A stretch of 44,970 nucleotides of DNA from IMG/VR virus record IMGVR_UViG_3300028823_000150, positions 1 through 44,970 of that record. One strand, 5' to 3'. Origin of the DNA: a virus. The notes beneath the pieces are model-generated. The model was not told the origin of the DNA. It ran no database searches and was given only the letters and a program-made list of their open reading frames with translations. The stretch's first letter is position 1; each line of letters opens with the position of its first letter. A program made the position numbers and the translations under genes. Below are positions 7,823 through 16,207 of the stretch, piece after piece.

Positions 7823-8551
7823 TTAGTCTTTCACGCAGAGAATCATATCCCTGTGTAATGGACGCCAAGTTCCAGCCGAGGTAATACCGGGACTAGCTGA
7901 TCCGGTGGCCCCGGTTCCACCAGAACTAGTATCTCCGGATGACGACCCCGTGCTTCCAGAAACAGGATCGCTGGTTAGTTGCCGGTTATAGGTAGCACCT
8001 GTATAACCATATCCCTCATTGTAATACCAACCGGCTACAGCCGAACCATATCCAAATGGGGCTGCCTGTTTAAGGGTGGCGATAGATCCAGTTAGCGCCC
8101 CAACCGTTTCCTGGTGCTGGTGGTTTCCTATTGCGTGAATATGAGCCCCAATAGGATGGGTATGACTAGGCCCGGTATGTGTATGGGCATTAACGGTTAA
8201 TCCACTAACTGTCCAGGATCCACCGTCAGCCCTTGCCCCTGTGACTATCCGAATGACCTTGTCATTAACGGTAGCCTCATCTCGTGTCCACCCGGTGGGG
8301 GCGGCATCCTGATCAAAGATCATCCTGGTTCCCGATGGTAACGTGCCACCCGCGGTCTCAATAAGCTCAGCAACCGCTACGGATAGCATTGCCACGGTCA
8401 GGAAATTGTCTTTGTGAACCCAAGATGCCCCGCCCAGGGCCTCATGCTCTTTGTTCCAGGCATTCTCGAGAGTTGTTTTGTCCGCTCGATGTATAGCCGG
8501 AAAGAATTTTCCTTTGTCGCCATCGGTCGGTACGGCGGTGTCCCAACCCAT
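7823..8551 (-). CDS. Tail-collar-like fibre protein with His-rich metal site
   Basis: A 242-residue protein. Residues about 75-105 contain GTRMIFDQDAAPTGW followed by NDKVIRIVTGA, the signature of short-fibre collar domains. A His cluster follows (HTHTGPSHTHPIGAHIHAIG), comparable to the HxH metal-binding needle of T4 gp12. The C-terminus, WRPLHRDMILCVKD, is the usual closing motif of these domains. It likely forms a trimeric fibre with metal ions along its axis. The gene is separated by one base from the upstream gene. Confidence 0.75.
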   Translation of the reverse strand: MGWDTAVPTDGDKGKFFPAIHRADKTTLENAWNKEHEALGGASWVHKDNFLTVAMLSVAVAELIETAGGTLPSGTRMIFDQDAAPTGWTRDEATVNDKVIRIVTGARADGGSWTVSGLTVNAHTHTGPSHTHPIGAHIHAIGNHQHQETVGALTGSIATLKQAAPFGYGSAVAGWYYNEGYGYTGATYNRQLTSDPVSGSTGSSSGDTSSGGTGATGSASPGITSAGTWRPLHRDMILCVKD

Positions 8552-8552
8552 T

Positions 8553-9251
8553 TTAATCCCTCCCCATGATCCAGAAATCAGCGGAGCCTACTTCCCCACC
8601 GGAGTAGTCACAATATAGTGAAGAAAGAAGTGGATCGTAGATGGCATGCTGGTTGGTAAAGGTTACTGCCAAGTCAAAGTAGTCCACATCGTTGATAGAC
8701 CCGTAGACCTTGACTGTTCGATCGAAGCCGGAACTTGGCTTGTAATAAAAGTGGAAGTTGCGGCCACGTACCTTGCAGTAACGGCCATCAGTATCGGCTT
8801 TCATGATCTCGAAGACCTGAACAGAGTCCCAAAAATCGGTCTCATCGATATCAGCGGCGGCGAATAGGCCAAGATGTACCACATTAGCTGCAGCGGTGAA
8901 GTCTGTGGTCCCCATAGTCCAGTCGGCATCATTTAATGAACCGGAGTTATACCATACAGTCCCGGTTCCACCCTTGGCCGAGGATAGCTTACAAACTCCA
9001 GCACCAGCAGTACCATTCTTATGCCAGTACACAAGCCGATACCGTTTACCAATAGTAAGTGCCAATTCATAGGTTGCATAACCCTGACTGGCATCGGTAT
9101 TGGTAATGATCAAATGATTCCCTGTTTTTCCACCCCCAGCACTGATGCTTAAAGAAGTGGCCAAACCTTCTTCCCATGGAAGAACCTGGGTCTCGAAAGC
9201 ACTGTTTTCGATTTTAAGGACAGAGGAAAGAATTTGCTTGCCGAATAACAT
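8553..9251 (-). CDS. Beta-sandwich virion surface protein
   Basis: A 232-residue protein. Residues 20-140 read as a carbohydrate-binding-like jelly roll: GNHLIITNTD, KRYRLVYWHKNGTAGAG and DFWDSVQVFEI match successive strands of such modules. The C-terminal 90 residues form a second beta-rich part (FHFYYKPSS, VKVYGSINDVDYFDLAV). It lies between the His-rich capsid-side protein and the collar fibre and is likely exposed on the virion. Whether it decorates the head or a fibre cannot be told. Confidence 0.6.
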   Translation of the reverse strand: MLFGKQILSSVLKIENSAFETQVLPWEEGLATSLSISAGGGKTGNHLIITNTDASQGYATYELALTIGKRYRLVYWHKNGTAGAGVCKLSSAKGGTGTVWYNSGSLNDADWTMGTTDFTAAANVVHLGLFAAADIDETDFWDSVQVFEIMKADTDGRYCKVRGRNFHFYYKPSSGFDRTVKVYGSINDVDYFDLAVTFTNQHAIYDPLLSSLYCDYSGGEVGSADFWIMGRD

Positions 9252-9275
9252 GACTAACCTCCACTAAGGAATTGT

Positions 9276-9297
9276 GGGCGGAGCCGAAGCCCCGCCC
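9276..9297 (-). other. GC-rich intercistronic hairpin with UUCG loop
   Basis: In the late mRNA the arms GGGCGGGGC and GCTCCGCCC enclose a UUCG tetraloop (nine pairs, one G-U). It lies between the stop of the 9306 gene and the start of the 8553 gene. No U-tract follows, so mRNA stabilisation or processing is more likely than termination. Confidence 0.65.
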
Positions 9298-9305
9298 GGT
9301 AGGAA

Positions 9306-10217
9306 TTACTGTCCAGAAGCGAAGAAGATTACTTCAACCCCATCAAGATTGGCAAAGTGTTCTGCCACTTCCCCGAATGGGGCATCGTCGCTATGGTCGT
9401 GATCGATGGCCGCCGTGATATCGTGGTCATGTCCGCCCGCATCTTCTGAAAGGAAGTAACGGTACACGGCCCAGACCCCCACATCACCTTCATCGCCCAT
9501 ATTGGCGTTAAGCTCATGGCCGGTGTCGTCCATCACCAGAGCGGGAACTCCACCACCGTCATCATGCCTGATCTTCACATAATAACCAGGCTGACATGTA
9601 GCAACGAAGACATCCTTTCCACCGTTATAAGCGGTGAGGTCGGCCTCAAGTCTTTCGTCCCCTGTGTCACTTCTGTCGATGAGAACGGATACCCCGGTAG
9701 CAGCATCAGCGTCATGAACGACATTCAGGAACACCCCGTTGGTGAAGTCAATTTTCTCATCTTCAGTGGAAACGGCGTTGTTAGCGCAGAGATAATGCTG
9801 TCCGGATTTGGAGTCATATTTCAGGTAGACCCCATTGCCTTCCGGGGTAGCGTCTAGCTCCACTGTGGCGCAGAAAACGGGAGATGCCGCAGCATGGGTC
9901 CATCCCGCTTCTCTGTAGATGTTATGACCATGATCAAGTTCTGCACTGACCGATCCGGTATGATCATGAGCACCATCAGCCGCAACGGACCCGGGGGCAT
10001 AAGCCCTGATAGTTCCCTGGGTGGGATCATACTCAATGACGTAGCCACTGGCCTGTCCCAGCATCAGGGTGTAAAGGCTTTTGCCGAACTGGAAATCTGC
10101 GAAAGTTACCGGCCATCCACCAGCTGGATAATCGTCATCCAGGGTGATAACTCCGGCACGAATCGAGGGCCCTTTTGGGATGTAAGCCCTTAAACTGTTG
10201 TCAATTTCTAAAGCCAT
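9306..10217 (-). CDS. Putative capsid decoration or head fibre protein, His-rich
   Basis: A 303-residue acidic protein translated directly after the major capsid gene. Two similar motifs, HDHTGSVSAELDHGH near residue 85 and HDHDITAAIDHDH near residue 262, form an internal pair of His-Asp clusters likely to bind metal. Between them is beta-rich sequence (VFLNVVHDADAATGVSVLID). The position immediately after the capsid gene, with hairpins on both sides, suggests an abundant head-associated protein. The family is not recognised. Confidence 0.55.
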   Translation of the reverse strand: MALEIDNSLRAYIPKGPSIRAGVITLDDDYPAGGWPVTFADFQFGKSLYTLMLGQASGYVIEYDPTQGTIRAYAPGSVAADGAHDHTGSVSAELDHGHNIYREAGWTHAAASPVFCATVELDATPEGNGVYLKYDSKSGQHYLCANNAVSTEDEKIDFTNGVFLNVVHDADAATGVSVLIDRSDTGDERLEADLTAYNGGKDVFVATCQPGYYVKIRHDDGGGVPALVMDDTGHELNANMGDEGDVGVWAVYRYFLSEDAGGHDHDITAAIDHDHSDDAPFGEVAEHFANLDGVEVIFFASGQ

Positions 10218-10238
10218 TTTCTTTCTCCTTGTGGGAAC

Positions 10239-10262
10239 GCCCCGGGCCGTTAAGCCCGGGGC
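10239..10262 (-). other. GC-rich hairpin downstream of the major capsid gene
   Basis: Perfect nine-base arms GCCCCGGGC and GCCCGGGGC around a six-base loop, in the 79-base gap after the capsid stop. There is no U-tract on the transcribed strand. It probably protects the 3' end of the capsid message or acts as a weak attenuator that limits readthrough. Confidence 0.65.
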
Positions 10263-10296
10263 ACCTTTGGTTTGATAAGACTCCTACTTAGGAGTA

Positions 10297-11469
10297 TTAC
10301 GGCGCGAACGAGCTCATGTCCTCGATGTACCCGTGGCATTTCTCGTGATGAATTTCGAGGCCTGCCTCGGTTAGGAACTCATCAAGGGTTCCATCGGTGG
10401 CTGCCGTCTGGCGGTTCACGTAGAAGTCGGTGTCGTCGATGAACCGATACTTGAGCTTGTCGGTGTCAACGACGAGCATCAGCTTCCGCCATTCGGTATG
10501 CTCGTTGAAGAGGGGATGCATTCTGAGGTACAGGACCCCGAAAGGAGAGATGTACTTCACAAGGCTCATCCCGTAGGTCTGGGCCCCAGGAACCTGCTGA
10601 ATGGTGCTGCGGTTTTTGGCCAGCTGATTCAGCACGTTAAGGGCGGTGGAGCCAACGAGGGCTAGCTTCTCGGCGGAGCCATAACGGAAGAGCCGCTCCA
10701 TGTAGCTGTCCCAGTCGGACTCGGTGACAACCCCACCAGCGTCGATGGCGTTGCTACTGATGAACCGCATGAAACCACGGGTGGACCGGATTGGATGCCC
10801 GCCGGCCCCTGTGGTCTGGTAACGATGCCCCCAGATGAAGGCCTTTTCCATCTGAATGGAATGGAACTGCAGGGCCTCCCGCTTGGCTTCCTCGTAGGCT
10901 TCCCCGGTGCGAAGTCTGGTTTTCTTCGCTGTTCTGGTGATCCCGAGGGAGTCACGGAAGATCTGGGCGTAGTTGTACAGGTTGTCAGGCTGATAGCCAA
11001 TGGGGGTAGGAGTGGTTGTTCCTTCCTCATGAGCCGTTCCAATGATGATAATGTACTCATTGGCTTCCCACTGAGTCCCAGCAACTTCTCCCCATCCTTT
11101 GGTGATGGTAATAGTGTTGTTGGTGGGATCGGCGGTAACAATGGCCGCTTCACCACTCGTCTCGTGCATAAAGACCTGGCCCTTCTTCCAGTACTTGTAC
11201 TCGTCGTTTGCACCGGCGGTCTTCAGCACCATTGAACCAGCACCGGCAAGAACCTGGGCATTCAACTGGAATCTCTGTGAAGGCAGGGCCTTCTCGAACC
11301 AGTTAAACATCGCGTCATCAGTGGCTTCGCTTTTCAGCTTAGACAGAAGAGCCGTCAGGGGCGCTTCCCCATTCGGAAAGAGGTATAGAATCATCTCTCT
11401 CCAGTTATAGGGTCTCTCGACGTCGCCGACGAAAGTCCCGGATCCTTTCATTCCAAGAATACCTGCCAT
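10297..11469 (-). CDS. Major capsid protein, SU10/DUF5309-like HK97 fold
   Basis: A 390-residue protein. The N-terminus (GMKGSGTFVGDVERPYNWRE then LYLFPNGEAPLTALLSKL) and the segment YAQIFRDSLGITRTAKKT are typical of the DUF5309/SU10-type HK97-fold major capsid protein. These are followed by a long helix (EEAKREALQFHSIQMEKAFIWG), and the C-terminal domain has LEIHHEKCHGYIEDMSS. The order portal-small gene-scaffold-capsid, its length and its good SD site AAGGAGG support it. It would form the icosahedral shell. No N-terminal cleavage site was identified. Confidence 0.85.
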   Translation of the reverse strand: MAGILGMKGSGTFVGDVERPYNWREMILYLFPNGEAPLTALLSKLKSEATDDAMFNWFEKALPSQRFQLNAQVLAGAGSMVLKTAGANDEYKYWKKGQVFMHETSGEAAIVTADPTNNTITITKGWGEVAGTQWEANEYIIIIGTAHEEGTTTPTPIGYQPDNLYNYAQIFRDSLGITRTAKKTRLRTGEAYEEAKREALQFHSIQMEKAFIWGHRYQTTGAGGHPIRSTRGFMRFISSNAIDAGGVVTESDWDSYMERLFRYGSAEKLALVGSTALNVLNQLAKNRSTIQQVPGAQTYGMSLVKYISPFGVLYLRMHPLFNEHTEWRKLMLVVDTDKLKYRFIDDTDFYVNRQTAATDGTLDEFLTEAGLEIHHEKCHGYIEDMSSFAP

Positions 11470-11483
11470 TTGAAACTACCTCC

Positions 11484-12230
11484 TTAAGAAAGTTTTCCCG
11501 TTTTTTCGAAGTTGATGGATTGCTCCAAGTGCGTCTGACTCGGGGTCTTCTGCGGAGATTGGTTGCCCCTGGTTTCACCGCCCTCACTTCGGGTGCCCGG
11601 GGTCGCTGTCTTACCAACTAATCTTTCCAGCTCCTGCCGGGTCCGTTCGGCGATCCTACCAAGTAGCAGGTGCGGAGGTACTTTTGGATTCTCCGCCATC
11701 ACCTGCCCACTGACTGCCCCAACTAACAGCTCCTTACCAACCAAATCTTTGTTGGCTGTATAAAAAGCTGACTTAACTGCATTGCCGTAATTCTCCGTGT
11801 CCTTAACCTGGGTTAACATCCCCTTTGCATCGTTGATGGCATGGCTATGGATACGGCGGCCGTAACTAGCCAACCCCTTAACAGGATCGGTCTTTAACAG
11901 CCGTTGTTCATCCTCCGTGGGAACGAACGGATCTTGAGAAGTAGCGGGTTGTGCTCCCGGCTGTGGGCCACCAACTCGAAGGCCCTGTAATTCTCGATCT
12001 CTCCGTTCCAGCTCCTCTTGGAGAAACTTATTATCCTCACCAAATTCGGTGAGCCGGGTCTCAAGACTTTGCAAAGCTTTTATGGCTTCATCTTCGTCCT
12101 TGTAACGACCCAGAATCTTCTTCTCCGCCCCCTGCTGTCCAGTACCCTGTCCAGCGACCTTATTGGTCTCGCAATTGGGGTTGGTGCATTTGCCTTCAGC
12201 GTTAAGCTGTCCTCCGCATTTTGGACACAT
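11484..12230 (-). CDS. Scaffold-like capsid assembly protein with N-terminal zinc ribbon
   Basis: A 248-residue protein. Residues 2-20 form a zinc ribbon (CPKCGGQL...CTNPNC). Residues about 40-85 are a coiled coil (DEDEAIKALQSLETRL and LQEELERRDRELQ). The rest is polar and low in hydrophobics, with a helix before the Gln/Thr-rich end. This composition and its position between the portal region and the capsid gene fit a scaffolding protein. The ribbon is an uncommon addition. The gene has its own promoter at 12,254-12,282 and GGGGAGG before the ATG. Confidence 0.65.
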   Translation of the reverse strand: MCPKCGGQLNAEGKCTNPNCETNKVAGQGTGQQGAEKKILGRYKDEDEAIKALQSLETRLTEFGEDNKFLQEELERRDRELQGLRVGGPQPGAQPATSQDPFVPTEDEQRLLKTDPVKGLASYGRRIHSHAINDAKGMLTQVKDTENYGNAVKSAFYTANKDLVGKELLVGAVSGQVMAENPKVPPHLLLGRIAERTRQELERLVGKTATPGTRSEGGETRGNQSPQKTPSQTHLEQSINFEKTGKLS

Positions 12231-12253
12231 GATTTATCCTCCCCTGTATTTTA

Positions 12254-12282
12254 AATATAATCCGAAGTCCGCTGCTTGTAAA
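12254..12282 (-). promoter_or_regulatory. Sigma70-like promoter for scaffold and capsid genes
   Basis: On the minus strand: TTTACA, exactly 17 bases, then TATATT. The predicted start would leave a leader of about 17 bases with GGGGAGG before the scaffold ATG. It would add transcripts for the capsid genes independently of the terminase promoter. Confidence 0.7.
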
Positions 12283-12307
12283 CAGAGTACTTCTGAACTA
12301 AAAAGAC

Positions 12308-12583
12308 TTACTTCCCCTCATCCCCCTTACCAATATCGACGATACCAGTAACCATGCTCATGAATAATTCCAATTCATCGATCTGGCCCGAACAGTAAGA
12401 ATGAGCGGACATGAACTTCTCGGTAGAGGCTCCGTCCTTGGTCTTCCAGAAAGGAAGATTCATTTGTTTCTTTAGGCCCTCTGCACGATCGGTCATGTAC
12501 TGTTGCACCATCGGCCATCCAACACATCGCCGAATTTCCTTCAGCGCATCGGCCAGTTGTACCAGTTCTTCTTTCTTAGCCAT
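12308..12583 (-). CDS. Small protein between portal and scaffold
   Basis: A 91-residue mainly helical protein beginning MAKKEELVQLADALKEIRR, with an Asp/Glu/Leu-rich C-terminal helix. It overlaps the end of the portal gene by eight bases, so translation is coupled. Small helical proteins here are frequent in related phages and may aid portal or scaffold assembly. No family is recognised. Confidence 0.6.
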   Translation of the reverse strand: MAKKEELVQLADALKEIRRCVGWPMVQQYMTDRAEGLKKQMNLPFWKTKDGASTEKFMSAHSYCSGQIDELELFMSMVTGIVDIGKGDEGK

Positions 12584-14591
12584 TTTGTCCCCTCCTCATA
12601 GCATTCATTGCATCTGCCATTGCATTCATTCCCCTCGGGGCACCGGGCCCTTTAGCGGGAACCATGTTACCTTTCTGCTGCTGGTCCATCATCTGCTGTT
12701 GCTGCATGACCTTGGACTGAAGAGAATCCGGCTTTAGCAGGAAGTCTTCAAGATTCTTGACCCCCATTCCCCTGACTCCTTCCTGGAAGACTTCCACCAC
12801 ATCAAAGATCTGGAGCAACTGTGGAATAGACACAATAGCCTGGAAGATTTCCTTCCAAGTCTGAGCCAACGCCAATTTATCTACAGGGAAACTTCCGTCA
12901 ACCGGCGGGAAATCAAAGTTACCGATGATATCCTCCGGGCTGACTTGCAGGCTTTGGGCCATTCTAGGATCCTTAGCAAGACGACCCATGATCCTATAGA
13001 ACCTAGTTTCGCTAAGATACTGCTGGGTATTCATTGTGCATTTCTTAACGAAGGGCCACAACCCCATCCAGTAAAAGAGCTCAGCTGTAGTCTTCATTCT
13101 TCCCCCGGACATCTGCTGAATCCCTCTTACTTCTGTAGCAGTCTTTGTTCCACCCACATTTGGAAGCCCCATAAAGTTATCTGCAATTCCTGTAATTCTT
13201 TGCAGAAGACTAAGAATGATCTCAGCATCGGCCATGTGATTCCTAGTGACATCTACAATCTGCAACTGAGTAAGGGCGCTTCGAACATCGGTTCCATAAG
13301 CTGCCGGAAGTAACCGGATTCTTGCCCCTCCCTTAGCTTTCATATCCTCCATGACTAAGCGAGATGGGTCATAGATAAAGATGTCATTTATGGCCTTCTT
13401 GACATTCTCCATATGGCTATTGAATAACCAGGATAAATGCTCATTTAAAGGCTTGACCAACTCTATAAGACCAGGATTCAGGGCTGTATGCACGTCGGGG
13501 TCATATTCAAGGCCGTCCACCGGGAACTCCCCGTGGTAGTTATCCATCCTTTCGGCCCTGATAAGGGTCTCCTTATTGCCGAGTGTTATCACCCAGACCT
13601 CCGGAGAGACCCCCTCGCTGAGCCCATAATCAGAGGGAACCAGCTTTATCCACACCTCCTCAAGCAGCGGATACCCCATATCGACCTTGTCCACGTAGTC
13701 ATCCTGGGTCATTTCGGGCATACCAAGAATCTTTGGTATCTCCGAGGTAGCTGTGGATTCCACCCCTAAGGTCTTTGCCGTCCTACTTTTGAGCTCCTTG
13801 ACGTTCATGTAGAAACCGGATTCCTCGTCTCTAAGCAGCTCGTTGTAGGATTTCCGGGTAACAAAACAGATGAATTCACCATCCTGGGCGCGGGAAACAG
13901 GAACTCTAGGATCATGATAGGTTCTCCATGGATCGCTAACGGATGGCCAATTCCCTTCAAAGGTAGTGATTATCTTGGTATTTCGTTGTTTCGGCGGATC
14001 CATTCCCAGGGTTCGCATCAGCTGGCCGATAACGGGAAGCTCCTCCAAAACAACTCTTGGCTCCTTTTTGGTCCTCCATTCGTTCTTCATCCAGCCAACA
14101 CCATAAATCAATGTATCATGGAACCAGTAATATAGTTTCAAGGCGAGGGTTACTTGACTCATGTTATAGGCCAAAACGGTCTCTACAGCCTGAGCTGGTT
14201 TTACATCCTCTGGGCCCTGGCCCTCTACCTGGAGAATAGGCTGCCTGGCTCCAAATACAGACATCAGGTAAGTGACCATAGTATGAACCATGGCATATGG
14301 CAAGGGAATAACTAATGGGGCAAAACCAGGATATTCTTTGTCCTTGTCCTTCTTCTTGTAGGATTGATCTACTGCAGAAACATCAATATAGGCCCTATAT
14401 TCTCGCTCCACGTCCCTCCAGCGCTGGGTCCTAGATGCATATTTCCTTTTGGCATAGTCGATCCTGGTACGAACCAGTTCCTTGAGCCTATCATGGAGGG
14501 GAAGTCCAGGCATAAAGTTGGGAGCTCCCTCGTCCGGCAAGGCTTGTCTTCCTTCCTCTAGAAATACTTCTTGCTCATCGCGCGTAGCCAT
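12576..14591 (-). CDS. Portal protein
   Basis: A 671-residue protein. The N-terminal 150 residues have the portal layout: a helical RTQRWRDVEREYRAYI stretch, then LVIPLPYAMVHTMVTYLMSV with FGARQPILQVEG. A central clip and stem region follows, and the segment RITGIADNFMGLP precedes TATEVRGIQQMSGGRMKTTA, both typical of portal helices. The C-terminus is Gln/Met-rich (VMQQQQMMDQQQ). It would form the dodecameric ring through which DNA is packaged. It shares one base with the terminase stop (TAATG). Length is in the range of podovirus portals. Confidence 0.85.
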   Translation of the reverse strand: MATRDEQEVFLEEGRQALPDEGAPNFMPGLPLHDRLKELVRTRIDYAKRKYASRTQRWRDVEREYRAYIDVSAVDQSYKKKDKDKEYPGFAPLVIPLPYAMVHTMVTYLMSVFGARQPILQVEGQGPEDVKPAQAVETVLAYNMSQVTLALKLYYWFHDTLIYGVGWMKNEWRTKKEPRVVLEELPVIGQLMRTLGMDPPKQRNTKIITTFEGNWPSVSDPWRTYHDPRVPVSRAQDGEFICFVTRKSYNELLRDEESGFYMNVKELKSRTAKTLGVESTATSEIPKILGMPEMTQDDYVDKVDMGYPLLEEVWIKLVPSDYGLSEGVSPEVWVITLGNKETLIRAERMDNYHGEFPVDGLEYDPDVHTALNPGLIELVKPLNEHLSWLFNSHMENVKKAINDIFIYDPSRLVMEDMKAKGGARIRLLPAAYGTDVRSALTQLQIVDVTRNHMADAEIILSLLQRITGIADNFMGLPNVGGTKTATEVRGIQQMSGGRMKTTAELFYWMGLWPFVKKCTMNTQQYLSETRFYRIMGRLAKDPRMAQSLQVSPEDIIGNFDFPPVDGSFPVDKLALAQTWKEIFQAIVSIPQLLQIFDVVEVFQEGVRGMGVKNLEDFLLKPDSLQSKVMQQQQMMDQQQKGNMVPAKGPGAPRGMNAMADAMNAMRRGQNG

Positions 14592-16207
14592 TAGACTCTC
14601 CTCCAGTCATCGCCCAGATCGCCCTTCACTACATGTTCTCTGTAGTCCAGCCAACAAGGTTCCCTGAGCATTATGCGATAAAGATTCTCCATCATGTGAT
14701 CGTCTTTGTCTTTGGGATGCTGTTTGGGGGACTTCTCAGAATCAGCTGAACGTCGCCATCTATCCCAAACATATCGCTGAATTTCCCACTTCGTCACCTT
14801 CAAGTTATTGAAAAAATAGATCTCCGGCATGGCCAATTCATGGCCGTCTAAGGTCCTCCGTTTACGAAGCGCCAACCCCTCTTTCACCCTCATAATTCCG
14901 GAAGAAAGGGCCTTCGGAGCCATTTGAAAAGCCAAACCGCGCTTCTGCAATTCGGTAAACAGAGTACTTGGCAAACCTTCCGTGGCGTCATGGGAGGAAC
15001 GATTCACCATATCCGCAACGTCCGCACTCGGGTCAATAAGCCTCCAGATAAGCCAATATTTGGCCTCGATGACTTTAATCCTTGTCGCGAGGTTGTCGAT
15101 GTCGAGGTCCTCAAAAAACTCGCTAAAGAAAAACTTCCTTCCTGCGGGATCAACTGCACACATAAGATATGCGTGTTCCGTGCGGGGGTGCGGATCGAGA
15201 GCGCAATAGACAGGCCAAGGTAGATTGCTCTCTTTCTGTGGGTTTGCCAGGTACTGTGGGATATCTGGAATCGCAAAGGAAGGTACATCGTGAATCTTGG
15301 AACTATAATTCTTGTAAACCAGGCCACTGAAAGAGACAAATTCACCCAACAATCGCATCCGTTTCTCTTCTTCGTCATAGATCTTTTCCTCGACCTTACT
15401 GATGGCTTTTTGGGATAAATGTGGATTATCCTTCGTGGCCATTACAAAGACTTCTATGTCCGGATCGCCTTCGGGATCAGCTTGGTCCATAAGAACCCGC
15501 TTCCCGTCCTCATCAGTGGTCATAGCGACTATCCTGGAGGCCCTTAGGTATATTCGGTCATAAACCCAAGTCATTCCATTAACCGGAGTCATCGCTATTA
15601 CTATGTCCCCGTCATAATCAGTAATACGAAGCAAGCCCTCATCGTAGTAGGTTTCGGGGGGCTCCTCATCAAATTGAATCCGATGTCGAGCAGTACCACC
15701 ATGTTTCAGGAGGGGCTGTTCGTAAGTCATTAGCTCGATCTTTGACCCATCGATAAAGGTTGCTACCTGGAGGTCCTCGGAGTAGTCTGCGAAGGCGTCA
15801 GCAGGAGCCCATTCCAGAAGTTTTGGTTTGATGATCTTCTGGATACCGTTGGGATAGTCGGTAGCGTTGATTCTTACGAACACCGGCTCGGGATGCAACT
15901 TCTCTTTTGGATACTCATCCTTCAACGAATCCGGGACTTGCTTCGTAGTATATATCTCGGTATCGACGGTCGCTGTGACCGATTTCGATGCCCGGTTGCC
16001 GCCTAGAAGCAGGCGGATCATTGCTTTGCTTTTATGAAACTCGCGCGCTACAGGAGACACCGGCTCATACAACTTGAACTTGCATTCACCGGAAATGGCC
16101 AGATCCTCGGTGGCGTTGAGCATCTTGACCAGATCTTCACGCGTCATATTTTTAAGGCTGGCCTCGACATACTCCTTGGACAACCCCTTAAGCGCGCCCT
16201 TTACCAA
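14591..16207 (-). CDS. terL: Terminase large subunit
   Basis: A 538-residue ATPase-nuclease. The P-loop at 69-76 is GGNRASKS, in which the Gly before the Lys is Ser. Walker B is IQFDEEPPE (about 193-201). The nuclease domain shows three acidic clusters: ALDPHPRTEHAYL, WRLIDPSADVADM and DKDDHMMENLYR, matching the RNase-H-like fold that cuts concatemers. The start is a TTG overlapping the protease stop, with AGGAG eight bases upstream; no usable ATG lies near. It powers DNA packaging through the portal encoded next. Confidence 0.9.
   Translation of the reverse strand: MVKGALKGLSKEYVEASLKNMTREDLVKMLNATEDLAISGECKFKLYEPVSPVAREFHKSKAMIRLLLGGNRASKSVTATVDTEIYTTKQVPDSLKDEYPKEKLHPEPVFVRINATDYPNGIQKIIKPKLLEWAPADAFADYSEDLQVATFIDGSKIELMTYEQPLLKHGGTARHRIQFDEEPPETYYDEGLLRITDYDGDIVIAMTPVNGMTWVYDRIYLRASRIVAMTTDEDGKRVLMDQADPEGDPDIEVFVMATKDNPHLSQKAISKVEEKIYDEEEKRMRLLGEFVSFSGLVYKNYSSKIHDVPSFAIPDIPQYLANPQKESNLPWPVYCALDPHPRTEHAYLMCAVDPAGRKFFFSEFFEDLDIDNLATRIKVIEAKYWLIWRLIDPSADVADMVNRSSHDATEGLPSTLFTELQKRGLAFQMAPKALSSGIMRVKEGLALRKRRTLDGHELAMPEIYFFNNLKVTKWEIQRYVWDRWRRSADSEKSPKQHPKDKDDHMMENLYRIMLREPCWLDYREHVVKGDLGDDWRRV

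Noticed and set aside
10662-11213. 183-codon frame within the capsid gene
   Set aside because: Ser/Pro/Arg-rich shadow on the same strand; the major capsid frame is clear.
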